This document shows, piece by piece, positions 33,087 through 42,764 of a stretch of 64,000 nt of DNA. Each line of letters begins with the position of its first letter. Position 1 is the first letter of the stretch. The stretch covers positions 62,001 to 126,000 of the forward strand of contig NZ_VFPD01000005.1 in NCBI RefSeq assembly GCF_006716485.1, read 5' to 3'. The stretch is from Chryseobacterium aquifrigidense. Lineage in GTDB: Bacteria; Bacteroidota; Bacteroidia; Flavobacteriales; Weeksellaceae. The position numbers and the translations under genes were made by a program. The notes beneath the pieces were generated by a model. The model was given only the letters and a program-made list of their open reading frames with translations, did no database searches and was not told the DNA's origin.

Positions 33087-34745
33087 TTAGAGTTTTGTCA
33101 GTTTCTCAACCACTCTTCTCTGGCCTTCATTGATGTTGATCATGTATTGACCAGTTGGTAGGTGTGAAATGTCAATTTTCTCATTCGGTAAAACCGAACT
33201 TTTGATAACAGTACGTCCCTGGAGATTAATAATCTCTACATCCAGTTTTTTATTTTCACTGCTTTGAATAGCAATGGAACTGCTGGAAGGATTAGGATAA
33301 ATCTTAAACTCTAAGGCAGATAAAGTTTTAACAGGTGTTGCAAATTTGCTTTCCAGCTGAAGAATAGCATTCTTCACATTAGGAAGAGGCCCGATCTTTT
33401 GACCAGTTACCGTTCCTCCCTGAGGAATTCCCGTTGAAATTAAAAGGTTTTTCATTGCTGAAGGCGTTAAATATTGACCTGTAGTTTGACGATAGAAAGA
33501 CTGGATCAAAATAGCCGCAGAAGAAACTACCGGTGTTGCAGAACTTGTACCGCTGAAATAATTATAAGTTCTGTTGTTGTCATTGTCATATTTCGCATAA
33601 GATCCATAACCCGCTGCCATCACACTGCTTCCCCAGCCCTGAACATCCACTCTGTTTCCAAAAGTACTGAAGCTTAATTTCGAATGGGTTGTATTAGGAG
33701 ATCCCGCCCCTACAATAATAGCCCCGCTGTTTCCTCTTGCAAGATAGGTTGCATAAAACGGATCATCCAGGTTCTGGTTTCCATTCCCTGCTGCTGCAAT
33801 GATGATAATTCCTGAATCGGTAGCAGCTTTTGTAAGATCCCAGATTACTTTATCATATTCCGCAGGGCAATACTGGCCGTCTTTTCCACCAGTCTGCATT
33901 TCATATAAAATAATATCTCCTGCCTGAGATGCATTAATAGATCTGCTCACTGCAGAAGCACGGTTGTACCCCACAGTAGTCCATTCCATATAACCCTTTA
34001 TTTCAGAAGCACTGTAAGCAGCTCCGGTAAGTCCTGTATTATCTTTTATTGAACCTAAAATACTTACCACAGCAGTTCCGTGGTCACGGTAATTGTTATT
34101 GGCTAATCCGGCATTAGGAGAATAGCCTGGCTCAAGTTGTATTGAATTTTGGTTAGACAACATCTCATGAGTTTTATAGAAACCATATTCTACATCACGC
34201 ACACGGATATTCTGTCCTGTGATACCTCTTGACCATGCATATTTGGCATTGATTCCCGGATTGTCATTCAGGTAAGTCTGCAGGCTTTCCAGATCAGGAG
34301 TCACTACAAAAGCATTTACTAATGGCGGTTCAATAGGTTCGGCGCTCATGACAGAAACGTATTCTATTTCAGGAAATCTCTCAAGAGCATGGATGATTTT
34401 TTCTGAGGCTTCTTTGTTTTGAAGAGGAATATCAGCCTTATAAATTCTTTTCAGTTTTTCCACAGACTCTCCGGAATTACCGATGGCTTTGCTGCTTCTG
34501 GCCATTTCGTCAAGTTTGTTGTCTGTGAAGTCCAGATCATACTTGAATGAGATGTGATTTTCCCGTGAAAATCTTTCCAGGTCTGCATTTCTGCTGAAAG
34601 CTGTTTTTTCTGAATTGATGCCTTTTGAAAAGCATACGTAAATAATTGAATTTTGATCATTAGCCATTTTGGGCTGGCTGTCCTGTCCGAAAGACAAAGT
34701 AGAACAGAACGCAAATAATGCGAAAAGGTTGATCCTTGATTTCAT
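33087..34745 (-). CDS. Secreted subtilisin-like serine protease with T9SS sorting domain
   Basis: The 552-residue S8 peptidase has a signal peptide (FCSTLSFGQ), a propeptide of about 150 residues, and a catalytic triad Asp184 (VRDVEYG), His222 (DHGTAV) and Ser401 (SGTSSATP). The oxyanion Asn321 is in AAGNGN. A type A C-terminal sorting domain (IYPNPSSSSIAI ... LPTGQYMI) targets it to T9SS. The first catalytic motif has VRDVEYG where subtilases often have VDTG, so the Asp assignment is slightly atypical. A -7 box (minus strand, about 34787-34794) lies upstream. Confidence 0.92.
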   Translation of the reverse strand: MKSRINLFALFAFCSTLSFGQDSQPKMANDQNSIIYVCFSKGINSEKTAFSRNADLERFSRENHISFKYDLDFTDNKLDEMARSSKAIGNSGESVEKLKRIYKADIPLQNKEASEKIIHALERFPEIEYVSVMSAEPIEPPLVNAFVVTPDLESLQTYLNDNPGINAKYAWSRGITGQNIRVRDVEYGFYKTHEMLSNQNSIQLEPGYSPNAGLANNNYRDHGTAVVSILGSIKDNTGLTGAAYSASEIKGYMEWTTVGYNRASAVSRSINASQAGDIILYEMQTGGKDGQYCPAEYDKVIWDLTKAATDSGIIIIAAAGNGNQNLDDPFYATYLARGNSGAIIVGAGSPNTTHSKLSFSTFGNRVDVQGWGSSVMAAGYGSYAKYDNDNNRTYNYFSGTSSATPVVSSAAILIQSFYRQTTGQYLTPSAMKNLLISTGIPQGGTVTGQKIGPLPNVKNAILQLESKFATPVKTLSALEFKIYPNPSSSSIAIQSSENKKLDVEIINLQGRTVIKSSVLPNEKIDISHLPTGQYMININEGQRRVVEKLTKL

Positions 34746-35013
34746 ATAATTTTGTTAAATGGTTGTAAATCAGTTTTTATTTACACCAAAAATAATAATA
34801 AAATGAAAACAAATCACATTTTTGTGAATTTAATTTTAAATTTTTTACTCTTTTCTTTTGTATAAAGGATTTTTTTTGTTTTTGAATGATAACCTTGCTG
34901 GCTCTCAAAAACCAGTGAGGTCTAAGAGCGCAAATTTTATACTTACCCATCAAAAAAATACGCTTCATAAATTGAAGCGTATCAGTGTATTTTATACATT
35001 TGCCTTTCTCTGT

Positions 35014-35463
35014 TTAGCTTTTGGTAATAGAATCCATGACAATGGTAACTGGTCCGTCATTGACCAGAGAAATCTTCATGTCAGCTCCGAAGATTCCACT
35101 TTCGGTTCTTAATCCAGATTGGGCTATTTCTTCCTTAAAATAATCAAAAAGGGGTACTGCTTTATCCGGTTTTGCTGCCTTTATGAAAGAAGGTCTGTTT
35201 CCTTTTTTGTAATCTGCAATCAATGTAAACTGACTAATACAAAGGATTTCTCCCGAAATGTCTTTCACGGAAAGATTAAGCCTGTCATTTTCATCACCAA
35301 AGATTCTCAGGTTTAAAACCTTTTGTACAAGCCAGTCAGCATCTGTCTTTTCATCATTTTCATCTATGCCTACCAGCAGCATTAATCCTTTCCCGATTTC
35401 ACCAACCGTTTTTCCATCTACTTTTACACTGGCTTCGGAGACTCTTTGTATAACTACCTTCAT
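35014..35463 (-). CDS. dtd: D-aminoacyl-tRNA deacylase
   Basis: Dtd hydrolyses D-amino acids (and mischarged Gly) from tRNA. The 149-residue product is family length and carries the catalytic SQFTL motif and the C-terminal cross-dimer motif NDGPVT (usually NxGPVT). The start MKVVIQRVSEASV is standard. It is a lone gene upstream of a divergent lipoprotein. Confidence 0.95.
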   Translation of the reverse strand: MKVVIQRVSEASVKVDGKTVGEIGKGLMLLVGIDENDEKTDADWLVQKVLNLRIFGDENDRLNLSVKDISGEILCISQFTLIADYKKGNRPSFIKAAKPDKAVPLFDYFKEEIAQSGLRTESGIFGADMKISLVNDGPVTIVMDSITKS

Positions 35464-35714
35464 TACAAATTTTAGCTGTTTTTGGTTTTCCAGAATTCTA
35501 ACTGTCCTTTTAGCTCTCTGATGCGTTCTTCATATAATTCAATTACTTTTTCAGAGAGTCGGTTGATTATATTTATTTATAACAAAAGTAACAAAAACTC
35601 TCTTTCCAATTCACAAAAATTCTTTCTCCCGAAAAAAGGGAGCAGATTCCCGAAAATAGAGCAGTAAAGTACTGGAATAAATTTTATATTTGAAACGTTA
35701 AATTAAATCAACAC

Positions 35715-37400
35715 ATGATGAAAAAAATTAAATTATTAATGCTCATGGCATTAGCACTCTTTCTGTTTGGGTGTAGAACAGAACTCTCAGATAGTTCTGA
35801 AACCAATATTTCCCAATCTGATTACAGAAAAACAGTTAAACTTAAAGAAGCTTTAGCCTTCAAAAACTATCTTACAGAAGCTAAAAGCAATCCCTCACAG
35901 GTTTACAGTAAAAATGCAGATTCCTTTTCTGCCTTATCTGATGAAAGTACAGTAACTGTTATTGTACAGAATAATGTCACCTCTTACAGTACTGTAATCA
36001 AACATTTGGACCGATCTTCAGATGTTTTGGTGTATAGTATTGATAATGAAAATAAAAGTATAGGATTTACTGCAAAATATACTCCTGAAGACAGAACTAA
36101 AAACTATCAGATTGATAATTTTACAGGAACAGTAGAATTTACATCAATGGATGGGAGGCCTATGGGAGTTAAAGAATTCTCTAATGGGGCACCGCTTGCT
36201 GATAAGGTTGCAATGTCAAAGAATTCTATGAATAAAGCGGGCTGCTCCTTTAGCATCAGACTTATTGAGGTAGAATGTAATGGTGAACATCACAGTCCCA
36301 GCCAAATAGCCCAATGTACAGCAAGTCAGAAACCTTATTATATTGTAGAAATTACAGAAGTATGCTCAGGAGGAGGGCAGCCTCCTAAAGGATTTCCCAA
36401 TATGGGAACATATGACGGGGGAGGAAGTAGTACAGGAGGTGGCACTACCAATGAAATGTCAATTCAGGACAGTTTCAATTATATGTTAGGTGAAGCAGGT
36501 CTTCCAGAACTTACAGCTGATGAATATACATATATCCAGAATAATCAATATATTGGAGGACAGCTGCTCTCGTATTTTTATAATAATTTAAATCAAAATA
36601 ATTCACAGTTTTTACATTGGAGCATTAATTATTTTAAAAATTATGCTGATCCCAATATATCACCTAATGCAGCTTATAAGCAATTTCAGAATTGGTTTTT
36701 AGAAGAACCAATAAGTGGGAGTTTACAGAATGAGCTTTTTGAAGATTGGGCAGATCCTACAAGAGTAAAACCAACAACTAAATTTAAAAACCATTCAAAA
36801 CTTAATGGCATTTATAATAAAATTAAAACTGCATCAAATTTTAATCAGATTTTAAAAAATTTTATGCCAGAAGGGGCTGTGACTCATTTAATCTTTGATA
36901 TTGATTCAGTTGTAAAGCCTGATTCGCAAGCAGAGACTTCAGAACCGGTTAATTATTGGATAAAAATTACATTTAATAAAAATAAAGATTGGGCGAATAT
37001 TCCAAAAGTTGTAATTTCAGGAACATTTATGCATGAATTAATACATGCGGAAATTTTAAGACAACTATTAGTCGTTGCTAACACTAATGGTAGTATTAAT
37101 GAAGCAACTCTACTAGACTATGCAAAAAATCATAAACATATAGAACTTTTCAATGCTTATGTAAAAGCTAAAACAAATGATTCAGACTTTCAACATCAAT
37201 ATATGGCTCAGAAATATGTTACAACAATTGCAGCGTTTTTAAAACAAGTTTATGGAAATAAGTATACAGATGTTGAATATAAAACAGTAGTTTGGATGAG
37301 TAGTCTTAAGGGAACAAAGGCATGGAACTTGTTACCTCAATCTGAAAAGGACTTATATATGAACACTTTTAATACAAATTATTGGTTATGGGAACTTTAA
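35715..37400 (+). CDS. Lipoprotein with zincin-type HELIH motif
   Basis: The 561-residue lipoprotein (lipobox Cys20 in LFLFGC) has a long N-terminal region and a glycine-rich linker near residues 233-248 (GGGSSTGGGTT). A C-terminal helical domain contains H440-E-L-I-H444, the zinc-binding HExxH motif, in TFMHELIHAEI. A third zinc ligand is not obvious. It is probably a surface metallopeptidase or metallopeptidase-like protein of a Bacteroidota-specific family. The next gene overlaps its end by 13 bases. Confidence 0.75.
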   Translation: MMKKIKLLMLMALALFLFGCRTELSDSSETNISQSDYRKTVKLKEALAFKNYLTEAKSNPSQVYSKNADSFSALSDESTVTVIVQNNVTSYSTVIKHLDRSSDVLVYSIDNENKSIGFTAKYTPEDRTKNYQIDNFTGTVEFTSMDGRPMGVKEFSNGAPLADKVAMSKNSMNKAGCSFSIRLIEVECNGEHHSPSQIAQCTASQKPYYIVEITEVCSGGGQPPKGFPNMGTYDGGGSSTGGGTTNEMSIQDSFNYMLGEAGLPELTADEYTYIQNNQYIGGQLLSYFYNNLNQNNSQFLHWSINYFKNYADPNISPNAAYKQFQNWFLEEPISGSLQNELFEDWADPTRVKPTTKFKNHSKLNGIYNKIKTASNFNQILKNFMPEGAVTHLIFDIDSVVKPDSQAETSEPVNYWIKITFNKNKDWANIPKVVISGTFMHELIHAEILRQLLVVANTNGSINEATLLDYAKNHKHIELFNAYVKAKTNDSDFQHQYMAQKYVTTIAAFLKQVYGNKYTDVEYKTVVWMSSLKGTKAWNLLPQSEKDLYMNTFNTNYWLWEL

Positions 37401-37783
37401 TTAAATTAATATTTTTAATATTTATATTGCAAATAAAACTAGTTTTTTCTCAAGCATGTATTATTAAAATTAATGAACAAGATTCTATCAATTTAGAAAA
37501 ACTGCAAAGAAATGAATACAGGCTTTCTTTTTTTAATAAAAAAAATATAGAATATAATAAATCGAAAGGCTTAAATTATAATAATTTTGTTCATGGTGTG
37601 AGATTTTGTGATGTTTGTAAAGAGGAAGTTGCTTATTTTTTACTGCAACCAATAAAAAAAAAGATAACTAGAAAAGATAGTATTTACAGTATCGAAAAAA
37701 GTTTTGAAAAAAAATGTTTGTCAAAAGAAATATTATTTCAAATTGACAATAAATTTTACAAGCATATAAAAACATTTGAATAA
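37388..37783 (+). CDS. Small secreted protein coupled to the zincin lipoprotein
   Basis: The ATG at 37388 gives 131 residues with a signal peptide (LIFLIFILQIKLVFSQ). The mature part is lysine-rich with cysteines in SQACII, FCDVC and EKKCLS. It overlaps the upstream gene and is more AT-rich than its surroundings. The overlap suggests joint function, for example as an inhibitor or partner of the zincin, but this is only inferred from position. Confidence 0.65.
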   Translation: MGTLIKLIFLIFILQIKLVFSQACIIKINEQDSINLEKLQRNEYRLSFFNKKNIEYNKSKGLNYNNFVHGVRFCDVCKEEVAYFLLQPIKKKITRKDSIYSIEKSFEKKCLSKEILFQIDNKFYKHIKTFE

Positions 37784-37937
37784 ACACTTAAAAACACAAT
37801 ATTAATTGTGGGAATTAGAAAATATGAAAACAATAACTGATTTCAGTTTTGATTTATTTTTCTTACAGATTATAGTATTAGTTTTCTTGTCATAGTTTGC
37901 TTTTTTGTATACAATTTATAAGAAAGAAAAATAAAAT

Positions 37938-37962
37938 AAACCGCAGAAAATCTCTGCGGTTT
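37938..37962. terminator. Hairpin between convergent genes
   Basis: AAACCGCAGA (37938-37947) pairs with TCTGCGGTTT (37953-37962), followed by CTATTTTC on + and A-rich sequence on the other side. Confidence 0.75.
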
Positions 37963-37969
37963 CTATTTT

Positions 37970-38425
37970 CTAATAATAAACATTTAAAGTTTTACTTGCA
38001 GCATCATAGCTGTAAGGATAAGTTTTAGGCGGCAGAGAAGTTTTAGCTCCGGACTCCGGCTGTCCCGTACTTAAGATCCATCTTGTATTATCCTGTGGAC
38101 ATATAATGGCAATATTGTCTTTTACCTCAAGTGTTGTATTGTTGTCAGGACATATATGTGGGGCATTCCTGTCGTAGACTTTAAATCCGTTTGCTGTTCG
38201 TACAATAATCAATCCTCTGGTTCCGGACTGTTGTTCATTTACATAAATCCAGCCATTAATATTGTTCAAAACGTAATAAGCAGGAAGGTTTAGGTTAAGC
38301 GATACATTGATAGGGACATTCGGGAAGCAGTTCACAGTATCTTCTCTGCTTCCACAAGAGTTTATGGTTAAATTGCTGAAAATCAACAGAATGAAAATGG
38401 ATAAGATTGAAAAAGTTTTTTTCAT
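37970..38425 (-). CDS. Rieske-fold lipoprotein lacking part of its cluster ligands
   Basis: The 151-residue lipoprotein (lipobox TINSC, Cys24) has the order of a Rieske domain: VYDRNAPH-x-C near residue 90, then IICPQDNTRW-x-LSTGQPESG, then a KTYPYSYD...TLNVYY end. In a normal domain the ligands are CxH and CxxH. Here the first Cys is Ala88 and the second His is Asp112, leaving His90, Cys92 and Cys109. A [2Fe-2S] cluster is therefore unlikely in the canonical form. It may be a structural relic or bind something else. Confidence 0.7.
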   Translation of the reverse strand: MKKTFSILSIFILLIFSNLTINSCGSREDTVNCFPNVPINVSLNLNLPAYYVLNNINGWIYVNEQQSGTRGLIIVRTANGFKVYDRNAPHICPDNNTTLEVKDNIAIICPQDNTRWILSTGQPESGAKTSLPPKTYPYSYDAASKTLNVYY

Positions 38426-38442
38426 TTCAATTTAAATTTTTA

Positions 38443-38450
38443 TATATTTG
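38443..38450 (+). promoter_or_regulatory. -7 box of greA
   Basis: TATATTTG matches TAnnTTTG exactly and lies 84 bases before the greA ATG. A TTG at the -33 distance is not clear. Confidence 0.45.
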
Positions 38451-38534
38451 TAAAAATTAAACGATTACAACACGAAAACATTGTCCGGCAAATGTCGGAT
38501 TATTTTTTTATACTAAAACTAAATTTTGAAAATT

Positions 38535-39005
38535 ATGGCAAGCTATGTAACTAAGGAGGGCCTAGAGAAAATGAAAGCTGAGCTGGAACAGTTGGAAACT
38601 GTGGAGAGACCAAAAATTACTCAGCAGATCGCAGAAGCAAGAGATAAAGGAGATTTATCGGAAAATGCAGAATACGATGCGGCTAAAGAGGCTCAGGGGA
38701 TGCTTGAAATGAGAATTTCCAAGCTGAAAGACGTTATCTCTACTTCTAAAATTATAGACGAAAGCCAATTAGATACTTCAAAAGTTTCAATCTTAACAAC
38801 AGTGAAACTTAAAAATAATGCTACCAAGCAAGAGCAGGTATTTACATTGGTACCGGATAACGAAAGCGACCTGAAGACAGGAAGGATTTCTGTAAACACA
38901 CCTATCGCAAAAGGTCTGTTAGGAAAAGCTATTGGCGAAATTGCTGAAATTACTTTACCCAACGGAAACAAACTGTCTTTTGAAGTATTAGACATCTCTT
39001 TATAG
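38535..39005 (+). CDS. greA: Transcription elongation factor GreA
   Basis: GreA stimulates RNA cleavage in backtracked RNA polymerase. The 156-residue product has the N-terminal coiled coil with the acidic tip region ARDKGDLSENAEYDAAKEAQ and a C-terminal FKBP-like domain (TPIAKGLLGKAIGEI). The ATG at 38535 (MASYVTKEG) is preferred to an in-frame TTG at 38526. A HIT protein gene follows. Confidence 0.95.
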   Translation: MASYVTKEGLEKMKAELEQLETVERPKITQQIAEARDKGDLSENAEYDAAKEAQGMLEMRISKLKDVISTSKIIDESQLDTSKVSILTTVKLKNNATKQEQVFTLVPDNESDLKTGRISVNTPIAKGLLGKAIGEIAEITLPNGNKLSFEVLDISL

Positions 39006-39061
39006 TCTGATATTCCTTTCTATTTCTAAATTTCTATACATCTAACCCAAACTTCTGATAA

Positions 39062-39451
39062 ATGAGCACTATATTCACAAAAATCATTAATGGCGAAATT
39101 CCCTCTTATAAGATTGCAGAAAATGAAAACTTTATTGCATTCTTAGACGCAATGCCTTTAGTGAAGGGTCATACTTTAGTAGTACCTAAAAAAGAAGTGG
39201 ATTTGATTTTTGATCTTGAAAGTGAAGAATATAAAAACCTTTGGGGATTTGCCCAAGAGGTAGCCAAGAAGATCAAAACTGCAGTTCCATGTGTAAGAGT
39301 AGGAGTAGCAGTGGTAGGACTTGAAGTTCCTCATGCACACATCCATCTGATTCCTTTAAATAAGATGGAAGATATGAATTTCAGAAATGAAAGATTAAAA
39401 TTAACGAACGAAGAATATACAGAGATTCAACACTCAATTATTAATTCTTAA
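39062..39451 (+). CDS. HIT-family nucleotide hydrolase
   Basis: The 129-residue HIT protein has the catalytic triad motif HAHIHLIP and the N-terminal IFTKIINGEIPSYKI segment of HinT-type phosphoramidases. It probably hydrolyses AMP-linked substrates. It lies 56 bases after greA and is followed by a long hairpin terminator. Confidence 0.93.
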   Translation: MSTIFTKIINGEIPSYKIAENENFIAFLDAMPLVKGHTLVVPKKEVDLIFDLESEEYKNLWGFAQEVAKKIKTAVPCVRVGVAVVGLEVPHAHIHLIPLNKMEDMNFRNERLKLTNEEYTEIQHSIINS

Positions 39452-39457
39452 CAACCA

Positions 39458-39491
39458 GAAAATCGTAAAAAAGTAATTTTTTACGATTTTC
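39458..39491. terminator. Terminator after the HIT gene
   Basis: GAAAATCGTAAAAAA pairs perfectly over 15 bases with TTTTTTACGATTTTC around a GTAA loop. Confidence 0.85.
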
Positions 39492-39517
39492 TTTAACATA
39501 TACATATATTATATCAT

Positions 39518-40705
39518 ATGAATTCCAACCAATGTTCTTTCTGTGGCAGAAAAAGAAATGAAGTACAGATGCTGATTTCTGGCCAGAATGGTTTTATTTG
39601 TGAAAATTGTATAGAGCAGGCCCATGCAATTGTAAAAGATGGTGCATCAAAAACAGGATATTCACCTGCAGACAGCATGGAAGACCTTAAAAAGCCGAAA
39701 GAGATCAAAGAATTCCTCGATCAGTACGTGATCGGACAGGATCAGGCAAAAAAACAACTTTCAATTGCTGTATATAATCATTATAAAAGATTGCTGCACG
39801 CCCAGGACGAAAACAGAGAAGTAGAACTGGAAAAGTCGAACATTATCATGATTGGTGAGACAGGAACCGGCAAAACGCTTCTGGCAAAAACGATCGCAAG
39901 AGAACTTAATGTTCCTTTCTGTATTGTAGATGCCACCATTTTAACTGAAGCAGGATATGTAGGAGAAGATGTTGAAAGTATCCTTTCAAGACTTCTGATG
40001 GTAGCCGATTATGATGTGGAAAAAGCTGAAAAAGGAATTGTTTTCATTGACGAGATTGATAAGATTGCCAGAAAATCAGACAATCCAAGCATTACAAGAG
40101 ATGTTTCAGGAGAAGGAGTACAGCAGGGATTACTAAAACTGCTGGAAGGAAGTATTGTGAATGTTCCGCCACAAGGAGGAAGAAAACACCCGGATCAGAA
40201 ATATATCCAGGTAAATACTCAGAATATTTTATTTATTGCAGGAGGAGCTTTTGATGGGATCAAAGAAATTATCGAAAGAAGAATGAACAAGCAGGCAATT
40301 GGTTTTAGTTCTGAAAAAATCAATAAAACCGACGAAGACGAATATATATTAACAAATATTAATGCAATCGATCTTCGTACTTTCGGATTAATTCCGGAAC
40401 TTTTAGGGAGATTTCCAATCATTACTTATCTCGATAAACTCACGAAAGAGACGTTGGTAAGAATCATGAAGGAACCTAAAAACTCTATCGTAAATCAATT
40501 TGTGGAACTTTTTAAAATGGATGGCACAAATTTGGTTATTACAGACGGAGCAATTGAAAAAATCGTAGAGGAAACTATTGAAAAAGGACTAGGTGCAAGA
40601 GGCCTCAGAGGTACTACCGAAAAAGTTCTAGAAGACTATATGTTTTCAATAGGAGAGGAGAAAGATATCATCTTAACTGAAGATAATGTTTTGATTAATA
40701 GATAA
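39518..40705 (+). CDS. clpX: ATP-dependent Clp protease ATP-binding subunit ClpX
   Basis: ClpX unfolds tagged proteins and feeds them to ClpP. The 395-residue product has an N-terminal zinc finger (CSFC...CENC), Walker A GETGTGKT, Walker B IVFIDEID, and a C-terminal GARGLRG sensor-2 region. clpP is not adjacent in this window. Confidence 0.96.
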   Translation: MNSNQCSFCGRKRNEVQMLISGQNGFICENCIEQAHAIVKDGASKTGYSPADSMEDLKKPKEIKEFLDQYVIGQDQAKKQLSIAVYNHYKRLLHAQDENREVELEKSNIIMIGETGTGKTLLAKTIARELNVPFCIVDATILTEAGYVGEDVESILSRLLMVADYDVEKAEKGIVFIDEIDKIARKSDNPSITRDVSGEGVQQGLLKLLEGSIVNVPPQGGRKHPDQKYIQVNTQNILFIAGGAFDGIKEIIERRMNKQAIGFSSEKINKTDEDEYILTNINAIDLRTFGLIPELLGRFPIITYLDKLTKETLVRIMKEPKNSIVNQFVELFKMDGTNLVITDGAIEKIVEETIEKGLGARGLRGTTEKVLEDYMFSIGEEKDIILTEDNVLINR

Positions 40706-40733
40706 AATATTTTTTTTTTAAGAAAAATAATAA

Positions 40734-40741
40734 TACCTTTG
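40734..40741 (+). promoter_or_regulatory. -7 box of the 40780 gene
   Basis: TACCTTTG matches TAnnTTTG exactly, 38 bases before the ATG. The upstream region is a T-run without a clear TTG. Confidence 0.5.
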
Positions 40742-40779
40742 CGGGTGAAGATTGTATTAACACACAAATAATTTATACA

Positions 40780-42759
40780 ATGAGAAAAAGTTTATTTGCT
40801 ATAGGTCTTTTAGCAATTAGTTACTCTGTTCAGGCGCAGATACTATGTCATGTTGACACTAATGCTAATATGTATGTGAGCGAAGGCACCCTAGTTTATA
40901 GCGGTGGAGGTGTACAAACAAAAGGTAATGGCCTTTTGGACGTGCATGGAAATATCATGGTTGTAGGATCTGGTACGGATCTCTTAAAAACAATTGATGC
41001 CGGTGGTGCTGATAAGACTGACGGCGGAAATATCATCTTAAGACTTAATACCCCTGCTTCTTTTGCTACTTCCACGTATGGCCAGCTGTACATCGATGGA
41101 CTATCCCAGTCCAACATTACAGGTATTGTAACCAAAGAATACCGAACTACAAGTAATGGTAGTGGTAATTATTTCCAGCAAGTTGCTTTACCTTTCTTTG
41201 GTAAAGCATTAAGTTCATTATCTACTGAAGTTGGTAAGACTTTCAATACAGGTAGATATAGTAACCCAATCCTAAAGTGGGATAACGCTAATGCAGTTTC
41301 TGCACATTTTACCAATTTAGCATCTACTACAGCTGATGGTTCAGGGTATTATATGCTGAAGGTTTCCAATAATGACTGGAATCCGAGTGCTCCCGCAGGG
41401 GCAGCAACGGTTTACAATGTTAATGGAAAACCATATGCTCCGTTAGCTGGAGCTATATCATTGCAGAATGCAGGGAAATCTAACGTGGGAGCTTCCAATG
41501 TAGTATTCGGAAATGGTGGTAACGCTGTGAATTCTTACAATGAAAAGTACAATACTTATCTTGATGATTCCTTTGAATTTACTCTAAGCCCTTGGGCTGG
41601 AACATTTGGTCAAAACTTCTATCAATTCGGAAACCCTTTCCTTACCAATATAGATCTATCTAATATTGGATATACTGAAAGCGTTACAGGATCAGACGGA
41701 AATGCAGTGAAAAATATCTGGGGTATTGAATATAATCCGGGTACTGTTGTTACACTTCCTGGAGGTTCTACTTACGCTACAGGAGCTCAGGTAGTTACTT
41801 ATGTAAATACAGGTGACGGAGTTGCTCCGGCAGTTGGAGATGTGAACCTGGATAAAATGGTTATCAAACCTATGCAGTCATTTAAAATAAAGTTAAGAGA
41901 CAATACAGCTCAGACTTTAGACTTTAATCCACTGAGAAGATTCAAATCAACAGCAAGAACAGCAGGTACTCCTAATGGTGTAAATGCAGCTAGAATGGCT
42001 GGTAAGAATACAGCCAATACAGTGAAACAGCTTGGGGTAATTGGTCTTGATGCTAATGGTAATGAGATTTCCAGAACGTATTACGTGGTTTCTCCATCAT
42101 TTACAACGGGACACCAGGTTTCTACAGCCACAACAGTTCAAAGTTCAGCAGGTACAAGAATCATTGGTACTTACGAAGAAGCATTGAATGGTGGGTATGA
42201 TAATAATTATACTAACTATTGGTTATATATTAACGAAGCTAATGAGAGTAACTTCCAAGGTAAAAATGTTAAGTTAGTTAACTACAAGCTTGATCAGGTT
42301 AAATCTTATAAATTCGAGATCAGAGAAAATGCAGAACTTATTCCTGCTGGGACACACCAGTTATCTTCAGGAATTGGTTTCTATTATAAAGCAGAAAATG
42401 GAAATTTAGTACAGGCTAAACAGGGAGATGTTGTAGCTGTTACAAATGAAGAGGCTAACTTGTATTATGGTGAACCAAGTAATATTACTTTAGGTGTGGA
42501 TAAAACAGCTCCTGGTATTTCCAGAACACTTGTTGTTTATGATCCATCTATTACAAATTACATTGTTAGATTCGATCCAAAATGGAAAAAAGCGGACATT
42601 CAAGTTTATGATATGAGCGGTAAACTGGTAATCTCTAAAAAAGCGGTTGAAACATCCAGAGATTTTGTAATCGAGCTTGATGGCTCAGTTAAAAATTCAT
42701 ATGTTGTAAAAATCGTTTCTGATAAGGGAGAAACTGTTAACACTAAAATCTTAAAATAA
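40780..42759 (+). CDS. Large T9SS-secreted protein with type A sorting domain
   Basis: The 659-residue product has a signal peptide (SYSVQAQ), a long beta-rich mature part with many Gly, Asn and Thr residues, and a C-terminal type A sorting domain. That domain starts near residue 590 (KADIQVYDMSGKLVI) and ends KILK. It is likely a surface protein secreted by T9SS. No catalytic motif was seen. A small membrane protein gene follows after five bases and is probably co-expressed. Confidence 0.85.
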   Translation: MRKSLFAIGLLAISYSVQAQILCHVDTNANMYVSEGTLVYSGGGVQTKGNGLLDVHGNIMVVGSGTDLLKTIDAGGADKTDGGNIILRLNTPASFATSTYGQLYIDGLSQSNITGIVTKEYRTTSNGSGNYFQQVALPFFGKALSSLSTEVGKTFNTGRYSNPILKWDNANAVSAHFTNLASTTADGSGYYMLKVSNNDWNPSAPAGAATVYNVNGKPYAPLAGAISLQNAGKSNVGASNVVFGNGGNAVNSYNEKYNTYLDDSFEFTLSPWAGTFGQNFYQFGNPFLTNIDLSNIGYTESVTGSDGNAVKNIWGIEYNPGTVVTLPGGSTYATGAQVVTYVNTGDGVAPAVGDVNLDKMVIKPMQSFKIKLRDNTAQTLDFNPLRRFKSTARTAGTPNGVNAARMAGKNTANTVKQLGVIGLDANGNEISRTYYVVSPSFTTGHQVSTATTVQSSAGTRIIGTYEEALNGGYDNNYTNYWLYINEANESNFQGKNVKLVNYKLDQVKSYKFEIRENAELIPAGTHQLSSGIGFYYKAENGNLVQAKQGDVVAVTNEEANLYYGEPSNITLGVDKTAPGISRTLVVYDPSITNYIVRFDPKWKKADIQVYDMSGKLVISKKAVETSRDFVIELDGSVKNSYVVKIVSDKGETVNTKILK

Positions 42760-42764
42760 ACCAC

